A DNA stretch of 64,000 nt from assembly GCF_000423145.1 (NCBI RefSeq), contig NZ_AUHK01000001.1:1-64000 (forward strand). The letters run 5' to 3'. Positions 8,241-17,359 of this stretch are shown one piece after another (position 1 is the stretch's first letter; each line of letters starts with the position of its first letter). The notes beneath the pieces were generated by a model. It saw nothing but the letters and a program-made list of their open reading frames with translations, was not told the DNA's origin and did not search any database. A program made the position numbers and the translations under genes. This stretch comes from Helcococcus sueciensis DSM 17243 (GTDB lineage: Bacteria; Bacillota; Clostridia; Tissierellales; Peptoniphilaceae).

Positions 8241-10824
8241 AATCAACTATGACAGATTAACGCCTATGATGAGGCAATATGTCGATTTAAAAAAAGAAAA
8301 TAAAGAAATTATATTATTTTACAGACTTGGTGATTTCTATGAAATGTTTTTTGATGATGCATTGTTAGCCTCGAAAGAATTAGAGATTGTTTTGACTGGT
8401 AGAGATGCTGGTCTTGATGAAAAAGTACCAATGGCGGGGGTTCCACATCATTCAGCATCTGCATATATTACAAGACTTGTAGATAAAGGATACAAAGTTG
8501 GAATTGTTGAACAATTAGAAGATCCAGCAACTGCTAAGGGTATTGTTAAAAGAAATATTGTAAAAATAATTACTCCAGGAACTTTAGTTGATATGGAAGG
8601 TAAGGATAGTCAAAACAATTTTCTACTTAGTATATACAATACAAAAGACTCTTTTGGCGTTTCATATGTAGATATAACAACTGGAGAATTTAATACAACT
8701 GAAATTATCAATTCTAATAATATTGAAAGAGATTTAATAGATTTAATAGTAAAGGTAAATCCTAAAGAAATTATATTAAATAAACCAATAGAATTTAAAT
8801 CTTTTACATCATATATAAATAATTATAATATTATAATTTCATATGTTGATATAGATAATCTTGATATAAAAAACTTGATAAAAAATATATCTGGAAAAAT
8901 TAAAAGATATGATAGAGATTTCTTTATGGAAAAAATGTTCTCTATAATATCGTCTTCAATGCTTTTAGATTATATTTATCTATTTAGAAATGATACACTT
9001 GAGCATATTGATAATATCAATTATATAGATACTGTAAGATATATGAAGATTGATGCTCATACTCGAGAAAATCTTGAAATACACAAAAATCTTCAAGATA
9101 ATTCTAAAAAGAATTCATTGCTTTCAATACTTGATAAATGCGATACACCAATGGGATCAAGAAAAATCAATTCATGGCTTGAATTTCCTTTGATAAATAA
9201 AAGTGATATCAATACTAGACTTGATATGGTTGAATATCTAACATTAAATCAAGATAAAATTGAAAAACTTTCTGCCACATTATCTTCTATATATGATTTA
9301 GAGAGAATACTTTCTAAAATTTCATTTAAGAATGCAAATGCTAGAGATTTATTAAATCTTAGAAATTCAATTGAAAATCTACCTGTATTGAAAGAAATAC
9401 TTGGTACTATGGATAATAAACATTACCATAACTTGTATCAAAATTTTGATACTTTAGAAAATTTATTTAATCTAGTAAATAGTTCAATTAGAGAAGATGC
9501 ACCTTTCGTTATTACGGAAGGAGATATTATTAAATCTGGATATTCCGAAGAACTTGATAATTTGAAATATGAATCAACTCACGGTAAAGAATTGCTATTA
9601 GAATACGAATTAGAGGAAAGAAAGAATACTAATATAAATAAGCTTAAAATTAGCTATAATAAAAATACTGGCTACTATATAGAAGTGACAAATTCTCATA
9701 TTTCAAAGGTACCAGATCACTATATAAGACGTCAAACTTTAAAAAATAGTGAGAGATATATTACCGATAGATTGAATCAAATATCAGAAATGATACTTGG
9801 AAGTCAAAGTGAAATTGTTGATTTAGAATACAAGATTTTTTCTACAATTAGAGATGAAATTTCAAGTAATTCTACAAGAATTAAATTAGTGACAGATATT
9901 ATTTCTACAATTGACGTAATAAACAATCTTGCTAAAATTGCTATAAACAACAATTATACAAGACCAATATTTAATGATGAAAACTATTTTAGAATTAAAG
10001 ATGGAAGACATCCAATTGTAGAAATTAGCATGGGAATAAATGAATTTATTTCAAATGATACAGTTATTGGTAAGAATAATAAAATTATTCAAATAATAAC
10101 TGGACCAAATATGGCTGGAAAATCAACATATATGAGACAAGTAGCCCTTATAATATTGATGGCACAAATAGGATCATTTGTACCGGCTTCTGCATGTGAT
10201 ATTTCAATCTCTGATGCGTTGTTTACAAGGATTGGAGCTTCTGATAATCTTGCAAAGGGTGAATCTACATTTATGGTAGAAATGAACGAGATGTCAAATA
10301 TTATAAATAATGCTAAAGATACTAGTTTTGTAATTTTAGATGAAGTTGGTAGAGGAACATCTACAAATGACGGATATAGTATTGCAAAATCAATAGTTGA
10401 ATATATGAGTAAACACAATAAGTCTAAGACCTTATTTGCAACCCATTATCACGAACTTACAGATTTAGAAGATATTCTTCCAAATGTTGAAAATCTAAAG
10501 GTTGATATAGAAGAATCAAATCAAGATATAGTATTTTTAAGAAAAATTGTAAAAGGTAAAACAAATAAATCTTATGGTATTGAAGTAGCAAAGCTTTCAG
10601 GACTTCCAGATGAAATAATATTTAGAGCAAATACAATACTTGAAAGTATAAATGATAATCAAATAGTTGAAAATGCACAATTAAACTTTATAGCTGATAA
10701 AAATGTAAATATCGAAAAAGATATTTTAATTCGTGAATTATCAGATATTGTAATAGATAATATGACACCTATACAAGCTCTTGACACTTTAAATAAATTT
10801 ATAAACAAAGCAAAGGATGTGTAA
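8227..10824 (+). CDS. mutS: DNA mismatch repair protein MutS
   Basis: MutS (865 residues) recognises mismatches and recruits MutL. The mismatch-binding Phe-x-Glu lies in LGDFYEMFFDDA near residue 37. The clamp and lever domains occupy the middle. The C-terminal ATPase carries Walker A TGPNMAGKSTYMRQ at about 625 and LDEVGRGTSTNDG further on, followed by the helix-turn-helix region. Length is normal. The start overlaps the EamA gene; AAGGA lies seven bases upstream. mutL follows at once, forming the usual repair operon. Confidence 0.97.
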   Translation: MLIDKINYDRLTPMMRQYVDLKKENKEIILFYRLGDFYEMFFDDALLASKELEIVLTGRDAGLDEKVPMAGVPHHSASAYITRLVDKGYKVGIVEQLEDPATAKGIVKRNIVKIITPGTLVDMEGKDSQNNFLLSIYNTKDSFGVSYVDITTGEFNTTEIINSNNIERDLIDLIVKVNPKEIILNKPIEFKSFTSYINNYNIIISYVDIDNLDIKNLIKNISGKIKRYDRDFFMEKMFSIISSSMLLDYIYLFRNDTLEHIDNINYIDTVRYMKIDAHTRENLEIHKNLQDNSKKNSLLSILDKCDTPMGSRKINSWLEFPLINKSDINTRLDMVEYLTLNQDKIEKLSATLSSIYDLERILSKISFKNANARDLLNLRNSIENLPVLKEILGTMDNKHYHNLYQNFDTLENLFNLVNSSIREDAPFVITEGDIIKSGYSEELDNLKYESTHGKELLLEYELEERKNTNINKLKISYNKNTGYYIEVTNSHISKVPDHYIRRQTLKNSERYITDRLNQISEMILGSQSEIVDLEYKIFSTIRDEISSNSTRIKLVTDIISTIDVINNLAKIAINNNYTRPIFNDENYFRIKDGRHPIVEISMGINEFISNDTVIGKNNKIIQIITGPNMAGKSTYMRQVALIILMAQIGSFVPASACDISISDALFTRIGASDNLAKGESTFMVEMNEMSNIINNAKDTSFVILDEVGRGTSTNDGYSIAKSIVEYMSKHNKSKTLFATHYHELTDLEDILPNVENLKVDIEESNQDIVFLRKIVKGKTNKSYGIEVAKLSGLPDEIIFRANTILESINDNQIVENAQLNFIADKNVNIEKDILIRELSDIVIDNMTPIQALDTLNKFINKAKDV

Positions 10825-10825
10825 T

Positions 10826-12664
10826 ATGATTAAAGTTTTATCAAATGATACAATTCAAAAAATTGCAGCTGGAGAAGTAGTTGAAAGACCGGCATCAATT
10901 ATTAAAGAACTTGTTGAAAATTCAATTGATGCAAATTCTAAAAATATAATTGTTGAAATAAAAAATGGTGGTAAAACATATATTAAAGTCTCTGACGATG
11001 GTGATGGTATTCCAAAAGATGATGTAGAATTAGCTTTTGAAAGACATGCTACATCTAAAATTGACGAATTTGACGATTTATATACCATATATTCTATGGG
11101 ATTTAGAGGAGAAGCATTAGCGTCAATTGTTTCAGTATCTAAAGTAATCATGAAAACAAAAATTTTAGATCAAACAACGGGTGTACAGGTAGTTTATGAT
11201 AATAATGCTTTAATCGAAAAGAAAGATATAGGAATGAATAAAGGAACTTCTATTGAAGTATTTGATTTATTTAAATATATACCAGTTAGACAAAAATTCT
11301 TAAATTCAGATATTTCAGAATCAAATAAGATATCTGAATTAATGTATATATTTGCTATAGGAAATCCTGGAATTTCATTCACATATATTAAAGATAATAG
11401 GGAAGTATTTAGAACAAATACTGCACTTTCAAAGATATTAAATTATGAAACTTTATTTGGCAAAGATTTTATGAAAAATAATATAGATATTTTTGCTAAA
11501 TCAGATCACTACATTATAAAAGGAAATATATCTAATAATAAATATTACAAAGGAAATAGAAGTATGCAATTTCTATTTGTTAATAATAGATATATAGAAA
11601 GTGAAAATATTAGTCAAGAGATAGAAAAAGCATATCAAAATATGATTCCTCAAGGAAGATTTCCTGTATATGAAATTAAAATTGAAGTAGATCCTTCTCT
11701 TATAGATATAAATATTCATCCAAATAAACAAAAAATTAAATTCTCATATTTAGATGAATTACTTGAATTAATCAATGAAACATTGACTAGTGCTTTATAT
11801 AATAATGAAAAATCAAAAGTACTAGATACAAAGGAAGTAGAAGAAAAATATATTAATTTCCAAGATATAAATGAAGGAGATGGATATAAAAAAGTTCTTG
11901 ACGCATACAAGCTACCAATGGACTTAAATAAAGATTTTAATAGGGATTATTCAGATCAAAACTTAATTAATTTTAAAGAAATAGAAGAAGATTATTACAT
12001 TATTAAAGATAATAAAATTGAAGTTGAAAATACAGATTTTGATAATAATCCTGCAGGATTTAGTAAATCAGATGATATATCTGACAAAATTCAAATTGAA
12101 ATGGAATTTGATAGTTTAGAATTTAAATCAATATTATTAAATAGATATATGATTCTTGAGGATGCATTAAATTCAAAATTAAAATTAGTAGATATAAATA
12201 GAGCAAATCAAAGAATTATTTATGATAGAGAAATCAATAATGATGAAATTAAAACTCAATCTCTATTGACACCTCTAATTATTGAACTAACTACAAAAGA
12301 AATTGAAATAATCTCTTCGAATAAATTATTATTTGAAGAACTAGGATTTGAAATAGATCAATTTGATGATAGAAGTATTGCAATAAGATCTATTCCATAT
12401 TATTTTGATGAACCATCAAGCATGAATCAAATACATGCAATGCTGGATGATATTGAAAATGAACAATTAGATAAGAAAGATTATTTGCTTAAGAAATCAC
12501 TTCAAATTGCAAATAGTAAACCTAAAATAATTAATGAAAAACAATCTAAATTATTATTAAATGAATTAAATAAAACTTCAAATCCAAATACTAGTCCATT
12601 TGGAAAATCAATAATTTTTGAAATAGAATTTGATAATTTTATTAAATTATTAGGGTTAAACTGA
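10826..12664 (+). CDS. mutL: DNA mismatch repair protein MutL with a degenerate endonuclease site
   Basis: The GHKL ATPase half is intact: ELVENSIDA, DDGDGIP and GFRGEALASI. A clamp-binding-like QSLLTP is also present. The C-terminal half aligns without gaps to the Bacillus endonuclease domain, but the metal site is lost. DQHAAQE is DINRANQ (456-462), the conserved Cys of the ACK region is Leu559, and CPHGR is SPFGK (590-594). The protein may therefore act as a pure matchmaker. The ATG at 10826 was chosen over 10817 because AAAGGA is correctly spaced from it. It follows mutS directly and precedes miaA by 22 bases. It has 612 residues. Confidence 0.93.
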   Translation: MIKVLSNDTIQKIAAGEVVERPASIIKELVENSIDANSKNIIVEIKNGGKTYIKVSDDGDGIPKDDVELAFERHATSKIDEFDDLYTIYSMGFRGEALASIVSVSKVIMKTKILDQTTGVQVVYDNNALIEKKDIGMNKGTSIEVFDLFKYIPVRQKFLNSDISESNKISELMYIFAIGNPGISFTYIKDNREVFRTNTALSKILNYETLFGKDFMKNNIDIFAKSDHYIIKGNISNNKYYKGNRSMQFLFVNNRYIESENISQEIEKAYQNMIPQGRFPVYEIKIEVDPSLIDINIHPNKQKIKFSYLDELLELINETLTSALYNNEKSKVLDTKEVEEKYINFQDINEGDGYKKVLDAYKLPMDLNKDFNRDYSDQNLINFKEIEEDYYIIKDNKIEVENTDFDNNPAGFSKSDDISDKIQIEMEFDSLEFKSILLNRYMILEDALNSKLKLVDINRANQRIIYDREINNDEIKTQSLLTPLIIELTTKEIEIISSNKLLFEELGFEIDQFDDRSIAIRSIPYYFDEPSSMNQIHAMLDDIENEQLDKKDYLLKKSLQIANSKPKIINEKQSKLLLNELNKTSNPNTSPFGKSIIFEIEFDNFIKLLGLN

Positions 12665-12686
12665 TTAATATATATTTAAGGAAGAT

Positions 12687-13595
12687 ATGAAAGATGTAAT
12701 TATAATAGCGGGTCCGACAGCAGTAGGGAAGACCGCTCTATCAATAAATCTTGCAAAAAAATTAAATACGGAAATAATTTCAGCAGATTCCATGCAAATA
12801 TATAGAGGGATGGATATTGGGACAGCCAAAGCAAATTTGGAAGAAATGCAAGGGATTAAACATCACATGATAGATATTTTAAATCCTAATGAAAATTTCT
12901 CTGTTCAACAATATCAAATAGAGGCTCTTAAAATTATTGAAGAAATTCATAAAAAAGGAAAAGTACCTATAATAGTAGGTGGTACAGGACTTTATATAGA
13001 TTCTCTCACACATGATTTTGATTTTGTAAAAGTAAAACCAAATTCTAAATTACGTGAAGAATTAGAATCTATTTATAAAAAAAATCCTAAAGCACTTTTA
13101 GATAGAGTGCATAAAATCTCTAATAAGTCATATTCACATCTATCTTTAAAAGATAAAAAAAAGTTGATAAGAGCTATAGAGGTATATGAAGACTCCGGAA
13201 AGATAATTGACTATTCCAGATCTATCAAAAATACAGAAAATAATTATCATTTATTTGTTTTGTATGATGATAGAGAAAAACTCTATGAGAGAATAAATAA
13301 ACGTGTGGATATAATGATTACCGATGGTTTAATAGAAGAAGTTAAATCCATATTAAAAAATACTGATGAAAATGCCCAATCTATGAAAGCTATAGGATAT
13401 AGAGAAGTAATTCCATATTTAAAAGGACAAACGGATCTTGAAACTATGAAATCTATATTAAAACAGCATTCTAGAAATTATGCAAAGAGACAATTAACTT
13501 GGTTTAGAAGAAATGAATATTCTCAATGGGTTAACATAGAAGGTAAAACCACAGAAGAAATTGTTGAATTTATAATGAATAAGGTATTTAATTAA
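12687..13595 (+). CDS. miaA: tRNA dimethylallyltransferase
   Basis: MiaA transfers a dimethylallyl group to the N6 of A37 in tRNAs that read codons starting with U. The 302 residues contain the P-loop AGPTAVGKTALS (residues 8-19), the substrate motif SADSMQIYRGMDIGTAK, VGGTGLYIDSL and the C-terminal KRQLTWFRR. It needs dimethylallyl diphosphate, so the cell makes isoprenoid precursors by some route. It sits at the end of the mutS-mutL-miaA cluster, a common Firmicute arrangement (hfq often follows, but not here). Confidence 0.96.
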   Translation: MKDVIIIAGPTAVGKTALSINLAKKLNTEIISADSMQIYRGMDIGTAKANLEEMQGIKHHMIDILNPNENFSVQQYQIEALKIIEEIHKKGKVPIIVGGTGLYIDSLTHDFDFVKVKPNSKLREELESIYKKNPKALLDRVHKISNKSYSHLSLKDKKKLIRAIEVYEDSGKIIDYSRSIKNTENNYHLFVLYDDREKLYERINKRVDIMITDGLIEEVKSILKNTDENAQSMKAIGYREVIPYLKGQTDLETMKSILKQHSRNYAKRQLTWFRRNEYSQWVNIEGKTTEEIVEFIMNKVFN

Positions 13596-13662
13596 TTTTT
13601 AACAATTTATTATTGAAATATAAAATTAAAATTACGTATTAATATAAAAAAATAGAATTAAA

Positions 13663-13702
13663 AAGGTTCATAATAACTATTATAAAAGTTATTATGAACC
13701 TT
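13663..13702. terminator. Bidirectional terminator between miaA and the lipid-kinase gene
   Basis: A perfect 16-base stem is formed by AAGGTTCATAATAACT (13663-13678) and its complement (13687-13702) around an eight-base loop. A-rich and T-rich flanks allow use on both strands. Confidence 0.85.
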
Positions 13703-14630
13703 AATTATTCGGGTTAAATATTGCCAATTTTAATTTATTTGGAACTATTTCAAAATTCAAATTGGTATAATATCGTATATTTCCATCATTGTTTGCGATC
13801 ATTGGTCCTTCAATTGATTGTATACTACCAGATACTACTCTATAATTATGGCTTATACCTAAATTTAAATGTTTATCAGATTTGTATTTATTCATAAGTG
13901 ATAAGAGTTTTAGAGGGCCTAAATATTCTACTACATTAACATCTATACAGCCATCATTAATTTCTGCATATGGTGCAGGCATATATCCCGTTCCATAGAA
14001 TTTTCCATTACAAATTGCACTTATAATTTTTTTAGTGCATCCTTTAACTACTTTTCCATTATCAAATTTAATATCATAGCAATATGTATATGGTTTTATT
14101 TTATTTAATGAAAAAATTACTCCTAATAGAATTGATAGTTTATTAAATTTGCCTAGATATTTCTTAACTTGTAATGATTTTTCAAGTACTATACTTTCGA
14201 ATCCAAATGATGTAGCATTTACAGAAAATTCATCATTAACTTTGATTAAATCAGTGTCTTTTATTGATATATTATTAAATCCTTTTATAATATCTTTTAA
14301 TTTCATTTTAGGATACACTGTTCTAGCAAAGTCATTACCTGTCCCATAAGGTAAAAAACCAAAATAGATATCTTCATCTGCAATTGCATTGACGGCTTCA
14401 CTTATGCTACCATCTCCACCAACTACTATCAATAGGGAATTGGTGTTATTTTTTGCAAAATTTATTGAATTATTACGCACAGAATCTTCATTTTCTGTAA
14501 GTAAAATATCGTATTTTGAAGTATCTATATATTTATTAAATTCTTTTGAAATTATTCTTTTAGTCTTTTCTGCATTATGACCTTTGCTACTTACAATGAC
14601 TAAAATTTTATTAAAATCTTTTAAAATCAT
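13701..14630 (-). CDS. Diacylglycerol kinase-family lipid kinase (DagK/YegS-like)
   Basis: The catalytic domain of this 309-residue protein has the nucleotide-binding motif VVGGDGSISEAVNAI and the following LPYGTGNDFAR, both diagnostic of the DAGK_cat fold. The C-terminal beta-sandwich contains NGKFYGTGYMPAPYAEINDG. Members phosphorylate diacylglycerol from lipid turnover, or related lipids, at the inner membrane face. It is monocistronic here, ending in the shared terminator. The exact lipid substrate is not decidable. Confidence 0.88.
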   Translation of the reverse strand: MILKDFNKILVIVSSKGHNAEKTKRIISKEFNKYIDTSKYDILLTENEDSVRNNSINFAKNNTNSLLIVVGGDGSISEAVNAIADEDIYFGFLPYGTGNDFARTVYPKMKLKDIIKGFNNISIKDTDLIKVNDEFSVNATSFGFESIVLEKSLQVKKYLGKFNKLSILLGVIFSLNKIKPYTYCYDIKFDNGKVVKGCTKKIISAICNGKFYGTGYMPAPYAEINDGCIDVNVVEYLGPLKLLSLMNKYKSDKHLNLGISHNYRVVSGSIQSIEGPMIANNDGNIRYYTNLNFEIVPNKLKLAIFNPNN

Positions 14631-14677
14631 AAACTCACCTATGTAGTAATTTTACCATAAGTGAGTGATATTTTATA

Positions 14678-14974
14678 CTATTTAGCAGGTATATATAATT
14701 TTTCTCCAGGATATAAATTAGATCCATTAATTTTGTTTAATTTTTGAATATCATAGACTATTTCACGAACATCTCTTCTAGAATCTATATTAGATGCAAT
14801 AGACCATAATGTATCACCTTGTTTAACTATTATACTATTGCTAGTGACTGTTTTACCTTCTACAAAATATGAGCTAGTTAAACTTACAAGAGTATAAGTT
14901 AATATAGTAATAAACATCATTGTAATAAATATAAATCTATTAAATTTCTTTCTATCTTTAATTCTAAATTTCAT
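14678..14974 (-). CDS. LysM protein, YneA-like SOS cell-division inhibitor
   Basis: This small protein (98 residues) has a basic N-terminus, one membrane helix at about 13-33 and a C-terminal LysM domain from VKQGDTLWSIASNI to LYPGEKLYIPAK. In Bacillus, yneA has this architecture, is divergent from lexA and delays division during the SOS response. The same location and LexA boxes in the promoter make that role very likely here. The LysM would bind cell-wall glycan outside the membrane. Sequence similarity alone is weak; context carries the call. Confidence 0.8.
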   Translation of the reverse strand: MKFRIKDRKKFNRFIFITMMFITILTYTLVSLTSSYFVEGKTVTSNSIIVKQGDTLWSIASNIDSRRDVREIVYDIQKLNKINGSNLYPGEKLYIPAK

Positions 14975-14984
14975 ACAAACCTCC

Positions 14985-14996
14985 GAACATCTGTTC
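14985..14996. promoter_or_regulatory. LexA box 1 (leader of the yneA-like gene)
   Basis: GAACATCTGTTC, preceded by C, matches the Gram-positive SOS box core GAAC-N4-GTTC. It sits between the start of transcription and the ribosome binding site of the yneA-like gene. Confidence 0.85.
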
Positions 14997-15007
14997 TATC
15001 TAAATAA

Positions 15008-15036
15008 ATAATACCAGAACAAATGTTCTTTGTCAA
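15008..15036 (-). promoter_or_regulatory. yneA-like promoter with LexA box 2 in its spacer
   Basis: On the minus strand TTGACA (15036-15031) and TATTAT (15013-15008) are 17 bases apart. The perfect LexA box GAACAAATGTTC (15017-15028) fills the spacer, so bound LexA would block RNA polymerase. Confidence 0.85.
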
Positions 15037-15044
15037 ATAAAAAA

Positions 15045-15079
15045 GAACATTTGTTTTAATTTTAAATTCTTGCTATAAT
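15045..15079 (+). promoter_or_regulatory. lexA promoter with LexA box 3 on its -35
   Basis: The -35 box TTGTTT (15051-15056) and -10 box TATAAT (15074-15079) are 17 bases apart. The box GAACATTTGTTT (15045-15056) overlaps the -35, giving autoregulation. It has one mismatch from the palindrome. Confidence 0.8.
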
Positions 15080-15100
15080 AATATTGAAAAGAGGTATAAT

Positions 15101-15697
15101 ATGAAGATTAGAGTTCAAAAAGTTTACGATTTTATAAAAGAGTATATTCATAAACACAATTATTCTCCATCAGTTAGAGAGATACAAAAAGAATTAGAAA
15201 TTAAGTCAACATCAACAGTTCAATCTGATATTAAAGAGTTAATAGAATTAGGTCTTATCAAGAGACCAGATTTAAAGAGTAGATCATTAGTATTAGTAGA
15301 AGATGATATTCAAAAAGAAGAAACGATTGATATTCCAATAGTGGGGGATGTAGCAGCAGGTAATCCAATACTTGCAATAGAAGATATAAATGACTATTTT
15401 CCAATACCGGCACATATTGCTAAAAGCGGAGAATATTTTATGTTAAATATTAAAGGTGATTCTATGATTGACATAGGTATATTTGATGGTGATCTTATAC
15501 TTGTTAAGAAAGCGAATTATGCGAATCATGGAGATATAGTTGTAGCTCTAATTGATGATAGTGCAACTGTTAAAAGACTTTATGATAAGAATGGACAAGT
15601 TATGTTAATTCCTGAGAACTCTACTATGGAACCTATTATACCTGATAATTTGGAAATATTAGGAAAAGTAGTTTCTTTATTTAGAGAACATATTTAA
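15101..15697 (+). CDS. lexA: SOS repressor LexA
   Basis: LexA (198 residues) represses DNA-damage genes and cleaves itself when RecA filaments form. The N-terminal winged helix-turn-helix spans about 1-65, with SPSVREIQKELEIKSTSTV. The cleavage bond is Ala86-Gly87 in DVAAGNP. The catalytic pair is Ser121 (KGDSMIDIGI) and Lys158 (SATVKRL). Every key residue is present. Three LexA boxes lie in the divergent promoter region, and a fourth lies upstream of ftsK. The gene is monocistronic. Confidence 0.97.
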   Translation: MKIRVQKVYDFIKEYIHKHNYSPSVREIQKELEIKSTSTVQSDIKELIELGLIKRPDLKSRSLVLVEDDIQKEETIDIPIVGDVAAGNPILAIEDINDYFPIPAHIAKSGEYFMLNIKGDSMIDIGIFDGDLILVKKANYANHGDIVVALIDDSATVKRLYDKNGQVMLIPENSTMEPIIPDNLEILGKVVSLFREHI

Positions 15698-15750
15698 TAT
15701 ATTGAAATTGATGTTTCTTTTTTAATAAAAGATCATAATATAAAAAATAA

Positions 15751-15846
15751 AAAAATATCTGTTAGAGGATTGAACTAACTCAAAAAGTTGCCCTAAAAAA
15801 CTAACTTTAAGAAAATCAGTTTATATTATAACTAACAGATATTTTT
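15751..15846. repeat. Widely spaced inverted repeat downstream of lexA
   Basis: AAAAATATCTGTTAG (15751-15765) is exactly complementary to 15832-15846 across 66 bases. It lies between convergent lexA and the recombinase gene and may act as a terminator for both. Its left arm shares AAATATCTGTTRGAG with the inverted repeat after gapA. Confidence 0.7.
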
Positions 15847-15888
15847 TATATTTAATATAAAATTATTATGAATTAAGACTATTGTAAT

Positions 15889-16860
15889 TTAGTCTTCAAT
15901 TGAAATATCCTTTAATGGATTTGAGCTTATAGCTCCTTTTACACTATCATCAGCAACATGTGTATATATTTGAGTTGTTGCGATAGAGGTATGTCCCAAT
16001 ACATTTTGTAGTGTTCTTATATCAACACCTTCTCTGTACATAAGAGTAGCAGCTGTATGTCTCAATTTATGAGTAGAATATTTTGTAGTATCAAAACCAG
16101 CCTTTAGTAAATATTTTTCGATCATATGCTGAATAGCTCTATTACTCATTCTTTTATTTCTATTTGAAAGAAATAGGGCTTTTTCATTTTCGATTTCTGG
16201 TCTTATACTTAAATACTCATCAATTGCAAGCTTGGAAGCTTCAGTCATATAGACTATTCTTTCTTTATCTCCTTTACCTATAACTGTAAATTCCATATCT
16301 TTTATAGAGTCTATATTTATAGATGAAAGTTCGGACAATCGAATTCCAGTAGTTAAAAATAACAATACAATTGCAAAGTCTCTATATCTTTGGAATTGAT
16401 TTTTCTCTTGACTTATTGTGTGTAATAATTTTTTAGATTCATCTAGAGTTAAATATACAGGATTTCTTTTCTTTTGTTTAGGAAGCTCAAGTTCAAGAGT
16501 AGGGTTTTCATCGATAGATTTATCAACTGTTGTCAAATACTTATAAAAAGTTCTTAAACTTGATACTTTTCTTGCCCTGGTAGTTGAAGAATTGTCACGT
16601 GTATTATCCCTATATGAAATATAACTATGAAGATCTATTACACTTATTCCTTCAAGATCTTTTACACGAAGTTTTCTAATATCTAAATCTTCGACTTCAT
16701 CATCGTCATCATAATCTACAAGTCTTAAACGATATGCCATAAATTTTAGATATAGCCTTATATCATAATAGTATTCATTTACTGTATTTATTGATAATCC
16801 CTTTATAGTCTTAAGATAAGATAAAAAGTCATCAACAAAAATTGGTACATCTTTATACAT
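15889..16860 (-). CDS. Tyrosine recombinase XerC/XerD-like
   Basis: This site-specific recombinase has 323 residues and probably resolves chromosome dimers at a dif site. The N-terminal SAM-like core-binding domain spans about 1-140 and the catalytic domain the rest. The catalytic set is complete: Arg in TTGIRLSEL, Lys in GKGDKER, HKLRH, LGHTS and the nucleophile Tyr in TQIYTH. The ATG at 16860 was preferred over 16872 because GGGG is well spaced upstream. A short Asp/Glu-rich insertion (DYDDDDEVEDLD) near residue 50 is unusual. An integrase of a mobile element is possible, but no element surrounds it. Confidence 0.88.
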   Translation of the reverse strand: MYKDVPIFVDDFLSYLKTIKGLSINTVNEYYYDIRLYLKFMAYRLRLVDYDDDDEVEDLDIRKLRVKDLEGISVIDLHSYISYRDNTRDNSSTTRARKVSSLRTFYKYLTTVDKSIDENPTLELELPKQKKRNPVYLTLDESKKLLHTISQEKNQFQRYRDFAIVLLFLTTGIRLSELSSINIDSIKDMEFTVIGKGDKERIVYMTEASKLAIDEYLSIRPEIENEKALFLSNRNKRMSNRAIQHMIEKYLLKAGFDTTKYSTHKLRHTAATLMYREGVDIRTLQNVLGHTSIATTQIYTHVADDSVKGAISSNPLKDISIED

Positions 16861-16872
16861 AAATAACCCCAT

Positions 16873-17225
16873 CTTTAAATATGATTATAGAAATAGTATA
16901 TCACATAATGAAAATATAGATAAATAGGAATAGGGGTATTCAAAATTTTTACATTAAAATAAATAAAAGAAATAAATTAAAATATAGAAGAATAAATGAG
17001 TATCATAAAATAAAAGATTTTTAAATATATACAAGTAGAATAAAAAAATATAAATCTATAAAGATTAAGAATTTTATAAATTTAATTTTCATAAAATATA
17101 AATGAAATAATAATTTAGATAGAAATAATAAAAATGTTTTTATTTTATAATGAATTAATAAATAGGGTGATAAATAAAATTGGACAGAATTTGATAGAAA
17201 TAGGGATGATTTAACTTAAATTAAC
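16873..17225. other. Very AT-rich gene-free spacer
   Basis: No credible coding frame, RNA gene or strong hairpin is seen. The motif AAATAGGG or AAATAGGA recurs four times without regular spacing. Confidence 0.5.
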
Positions 17226-17255
17226 TTTGTCACAAAATAATGATTTTGTGACAAA
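17226..17255. repeat. Perfect 12-base palindrome near gpmA
   Basis: TTTGTCACAAAA (17226-17237) and its complement (17244-17255) flank a six-base centre. It could be an operator or a hairpin; it lacks a clear T tract on either strand. Confidence 0.6.
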
Positions 17256-17276
17256 ATATACTTTTAAACACTATAA

Positions 17277-17325
17277 AAGGACAATGCTCTTAAAATAAGC
17301 TCTAAACACGCATTGTCCTTAAAAA
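17277..17325. terminator. gpmA terminator
   Basis: AAGGACAATGC (17277-17287) pairs with GCATTGTCCTT (17310-17320). On the minus strand it follows the gpmA stop codon by about 40 bases. Confidence 0.6.
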
Positions 17326-17359
17326 TAGTTTATTTTATTAAAATATCAATTTACAAAAA

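Noticed and set aside
10089-10418. Open frame of 109 codons on the minus strand
   Set aside because: It is antisense to the MutS ATPase domain and has no recognisable domain.
10817-10825. Upstream ATG of mutL that adds Met-Cys-Asn
   Set aside because: The ribosome binding site would overlap the start; the next ATG has correct spacing and gives the canonical MutL N-terminus.
15889-16860. Integrase of a prophage or integrative element
   Set aside because: No phage, conjugation or attachment sequences flank it, and it has Xer-like length and motifs among core genes.
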